From NCBI RefSeq assembly GCF_000621165.1, contig NZ_JHZA01000009.1, positions 124,001 to 188,000 of the forward strand: a stretch of DNA of 64,000 nucleotides. Direction: 5' to 3'. Below the pieces are notes generated by a model. It searched no databases and was not told the origin of the DNA. It saw nothing but the letters and a program-made list of their open reading frames with translations. How positions within the stretch are numbered: the stretch's first letter is position 1; each line of letters begins with the position of its first letter. Below are positions 61,020-64,000 of this stretch, in pieces. The position numbers and the translations under genes are program-made. This DNA is from Enterovibrio calviensis DSM 14347. Its GTDB lineage: Bacteria > Pseudomonadota > Gammaproteobacteria > Enterobacterales > Vibrionaceae.

Positions 61020-62503
61020 CCCTTTACCTCCAACAGATCGCGAACCGTTTCACGATCGGAATAATGAACAGTGCCAGATGCCAACACTTGGTAATCTTCA
61101 TGGCCTTTCCCTGCAACAAGAATCACATCATCTTCTGATGCATTTTCAAAGGCATAGCGACAAGCCTCTGCACGGTCATGAAGAATAACAGCTTTCTCTG
61201 GCGAGGCCATGCCCTTGAGCATGTCTGCCACGATGCTTTCAGGAGATTCCGAGCGAGGGTTGTCGTCTGTTAAAATGGCGACATCGGCGAGACGTTCTGC
61301 AATCTCAGCCATCATTGGGCGTTTGCCCGTATCTCTGTCACCACCACAACCAAACAGACACCACAACTTACCGTCACAGTGGCGGCGCAGTGCAAGGAGT
61401 GCTTTTTCTAGTGCGTCGGGCGTATGAGCATAATCAACCACTAACATGGGTTTGTCAGCGCGATGAAAAACTTCCATTCGACCGATAACGGCTTGAAGTT
61501 GGGAAGCAACAGCCAACAGCGCGGATTTTTCATTCCCGAGCCCCAACAATGTCGCCAAGCTCAGAAGCAAGTTCATCACATTGAATTCACCCACCAATGG
61601 CGCGGTGAATTCTCCCTCTCCCCATGATGAGGAGAAAGCGATAGTGACACCACTGGTTGCGTAGGTGACATCCGTCAACCAGAGCTTTTTACCTTGATGA
61701 GCACTCACTGCGTGTTCTGACATAGAAACAGCTACAGCTTCAGGCATGCTTTTCACCCAACCCGCGCCAATAGGATCGTCCACATTAATCACAGGAACTG
61801 GCGAGCCATAGTAGGTAAACAACCGCTGCTTAGCTTCAGCATAGGCTTCCATGGTGCCATGATAATCAAGGTGATCGCGGCTGAGGTTGGTGAAGATCGC
61901 AGCATCAAAAGAGACCGCTTTCACGCGATCTTGAACTAAACCATGCGAAGACACTTCCATCGCCACATGGGTCGCGCCTTGATCTTTAAACTGGGCTAAT
62001 TGGTGTTGGATATCCAGCGCACTTCCCGTGGTATTTGGCGCGGCTTCGAGTGACGAAAGAAAGCCATTACCCGTGGTTCCCATCACCGCTGCTCTTCCAC
62101 CCAATAAATCAATCCATTGGGCTATTAACTGGCTTACCGTCGTTTTACCGTTTGTGCCTGTGATTCCGATCGTCGTCATCGCAAGGCTGGGGGTTTGATA
62201 AAAACGAGAAGCGATATCTGACAAGGTTGATTTTAGGTGGGGGAAAGCCACCACAGGCACATCCGCATGAAGCGACACACCAAACTGACCGCTGGTATCA
62301 CCTTCATCCGCAATAATGGCTACCGCACCCGCGGCAATGGCATCGGGGATATAACGACGTGCGTCCAAGCTATGCCCTTGAACGGCAACAAACACATCGC
62401 CACGAACTATCTGGCGATTGTCCAGTTTCAAACCGGAGATTTTGATATCTGGCGCTGATTCAAACCACGGCGCCAAGAGTTCTTTAAAGCTGGTATTCGG
62501 CAT
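61016..62503 (-). CDS. murE: UDP-MurNAc-L-Ala-D-Glu-meso-diaminopimelate ligase
   Basis: Adds the third residue of the stem peptide. The 495-residue protein has ATP motif GTNGKTT (116-122), MEVSSHGLVQDRV and the meso-diaminopimelate-specific DDNPRSE motif, which marks a Gram-negative type cross-link. Its ATG shares one base with the ftsI stop (TGATG). Confidence 0.97.
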   Translation of the reverse strand: MPNTSFKELLAPWFESAPDIKISGLKLDNRQIVRGDVFVAVQGHSLDARRYIPDAIAAGAVAIIADEGDTSGQFGVSLHADVPVVAFPHLKSTLSDIASRFYQTPSLAMTTIGITGTNGKTTVSQLIAQWIDLLGGRAAVMGTTGNGFLSSLEAAPNTTGSALDIQHQLAQFKDQGATHVAMEVSSHGLVQDRVKAVSFDAAIFTNLSRDHLDYHGTMEAYAEAKQRLFTYYGSPVPVINVDDPIGAGWVKSMPEAVAVSMSEHAVSAHQGKKLWLTDVTYATSGVTIAFSSSWGEGEFTAPLVGEFNVMNLLLSLATLLGLGNEKSALLAVASQLQAVIGRMEVFHRADKPMLVVDYAHTPDALEKALLALRRHCDGKLWCLFGCGGDRDTGKRPMMAEIAERLADVAILTDDNPRSESPESIVADMLKGMASPEKAVILHDRAEACRYAFENASEDDVILVAGKGHEDYQVLASGTVHYSDRETVRDLLEVKG

Positions 62504-64000
62504 CAGTTTTGCCTGTCCGTTTTAGCAATCTGTAACGAGGGTTGCTGAGCGTCCGGTGCAATATTTAATATCTGCAACGCGCTCTTCATTACGTCTGAAA
62601 ACACAGGGGCCGCAACCTGACCACCGTAATATTTGTCGCCTTGCGGTTCATTGATCACGACCACGATAGCGATACGAGGATTGCTGATGGGAGCGATCCC
62701 CGCTGTATAACCAATATATTCATCACCATAGCCGCCTGCGACAGCCACTTTGGCGGTACCCGTTTTAGCGCCGACCCGATAACCGTCCACCGCCGCTCTT
62801 CTCGCACTGCCACCTTCTTGGGTAACCGCTTCAAGCATGTCCAACACCTTGCGCGTGTTTTCACGAGAGGCAACTTGCTTGCCCGGCACAACCGCTTCGG
62901 TTTTCAATATCGACAACGGGCGATTCACACCTAATCCACCAAGGACGGCATAGGCGCGTACCAATTGTGCGGGGGTAATAGATAATCCGTAACCAAACGA
63001 AAGCGTCGCACGCTCAAAATCAGACCAACGACGGCGGTTAGGGTACAAGCCGAACGACTCACCAATCAGGTTCACGCCAGTGGCATCACCAATACCAAAA
63101 CTACTGTAAAGGCCAAGCAAGGCTTCAACAGGCATAGAAAGAGAGAGTTTACTGACACCGATATTACTGGATTTTTGAAGGATTTTTCGAAGGTCAGCCT
63201 TACCGGCTTTCGACACGTCACGCACTCGCGCTCCACCAATGGACATCACGCCATTGCCGGTATCAATGATAGTGTTTTCATCAGCAACGCCATTCTCAAG
63301 CGCAGCCAACACCACCAAAGGTTTGATGGTTGAACCCGGTTCAAAAACGTCGGTGATAGCGCGGTTACGCATTTTGAAGCTTTTGAGATCAGCGCGATTA
63401 TTAGGGTTGTATGACGGCGCATTGACCATGGCCAGCACTTCGCCTGTGCGAACATCCACCATGACTAACGACCCCGATGTCGCTCGGTAGTCTGCAACGG
63501 CCTGCTTGATGGCGCGATAGGAAATGGCTTGAAGACGTTGATCGATACTCAACTGCAGCGGCTTGCCTTCTTCTTTGGCTTCCAAAGAAATGTTTTCTAC
63601 GACGCGACCGTATCTGTCTTTGCGCACAGTACGACGGCCAGGTTCACCGCTCAGCCAACCATCATAGCCACGCTCGATACCTTCTAAGCCGCGACCATCG
63701 ATACCCGTCACACCAACCAAATGGGAGCTCACTTCACCCGCGGGGTAAAATCGGCGTGATTCATCGTTCATGCCAATGCCTGGCAACTTTAGACCAGCTA
63801 CATAGTTGGCGACAGCGGGGCCAACTTGACGTTGCAGGTAAATAAAACGCTTTTTACGGTTTTTTTCGATGCGAGTGAGCATTTCCTCGCGATCTAGCCC
63901 GAGAACATCGGCTAGCGCATACCAGCGGTCTTTTTCTTTCAAACCGCCGTTTTTGAATACTGTGACAGGATCAACATAGACCGCTTCAACAGGCACACTT
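62503..64000 (-). CDS. ftsI: Septal transpeptidase FtsI (PBP3), N-terminus outside window
   Basis: Class B penicillin-binding protein that cross-links septal peptidoglycan with FtsW. The frame runs through the window edge (SVPVEAVYVDP..., matching the region after the membrane helix), so only the short cytoplasmic part, helix and first periplasmic residues are missing. Visible: dimerisation domain (ESRRFYPAGEVSSHLVG), active-site SxxK in EPGSTIKPL, SSN in LQKSSNIGVS and KTGT in RVGAKTGTAK. No resistance-type change can be judged by eye. Confidence 0.96.
   Translation of the reverse strand, partial: SVPVEAVYVDPVTVFKNGGLKEKDRWYALADVLGLDREEMLTRIEKNRKKRFIYLQRQVGPAVANYVAGLKLPGIGMNDESRRFYPAGEVSSHLVGVTGIDGRGLEGIERGYDGWLSGEPGRRTVRKDRYGRVVENISLEAKEEGKPLQLSIDQRLQAISYRAIKQAVADYRATSGSLVMVDVRTGEVLAMVNAPSYNPNNRADLKSFKMRNRAITDVFEPGSTIKPLVVLAALENGVADENTIIDTGNGVMSIGGARVRDVSKAGKADLRKILQKSSNIGVSKLSLSMPVEALLGLYSSFGIGDATGVNLIGESFGLYPNRRRWSDFERATLSFGYGLSITPAQLVRAYAVLGGLGVNRPLSILKTEAVVPGKQVASRENTRKVLDMLEAVTQEGGSARRAAVDGYRVGAKTGTAKVAVAGGYGDEYIGYTAGIAPISNPRIAIVVVINEPQGDKYYGGQVAAPVFSDVMKSALQILNIAPDAQQPSLQIAKTDRQN

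Overview
This 64 kb window is a chromosomal core segment from a member of the Vibrionaceae. The evidence is a LuxR/HapR-type TetR regulator next to hpt, dciA between secA and lpxC, a pilABCD-coaE-zapD-yacG block, and a dcw cluster that lacks ddlB. The composition looks moderately GC-rich for the family, so a Grimontia/Enterovibrio-like genus is a guess only. Almost all genes are intact. The genes at both window edges (pcnB, ftsI) are cut by the boundary. I saw no rRNA, tRNA, CRISPR array, insertion sequence or prophage.

Left third (1-15 kb): pcnB-folK and panB-panC run on the + strand (RNA polyadenylation, folate, pantothenate). A YadG/YadH-type ABC exporter and a SulP transporter follow on the - strand. 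The SulP gene is divergent from a beta-carbonic anhydrase, which suggests a bicarbonate-handling pair. Then come hpt and the quorum-sensing master regulator homologue, an fbpABC ferric-iron importer with a Fur-box-like site, and glnK-amtB with a near-canonical sigma-54 promoter and NtrC site.

Middle (15-29 kb): yacL and acnB, which are neighbours in enterobacteria, are here separated by a glycerate cassette (sdaR-type regulator, GntP permease, glycerate kinase) and a GST-like protein with a cysteine-rich tail. A patatin/outer-membrane-barrel phospholipase and two chemoreceptors follow. The first chemoreceptor ends in a heptanucleotide tandem repeat that runs through its stop codon.

Right part (29-64 kb): pdhR-aceE-aceF-lpd encodes pyruvate dehydrogenase, with two PdhR operator-like sites and a nested hairpin element just after pdhR. 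ampD and nadC are divergent. Next are the type IV pilus genes pilA-pilB-pilC-pilD, then coaE-zapD-yacG. secA-mutT runs opposite. dciA and lpxC converge. The dcw cluster on the - strand is ftsI-murE-murF-mraY-murD-ftsW-murG-murC-ftsQ-ftsA-ftsZ-lpxC.

No clearly new multi-gene system was found. The most interesting signals are regulatory or structural: the SdaR-adjacent palindrome, the pdhR/aceE hairpin element, the stop-codon heptad repeat, the predicted Qrr pairing site and the compositionally mosaic pilA/pilB junction. Motif and residue positions were read by eye. Family assignments rest on recognised motifs and synteny, not on database searches.
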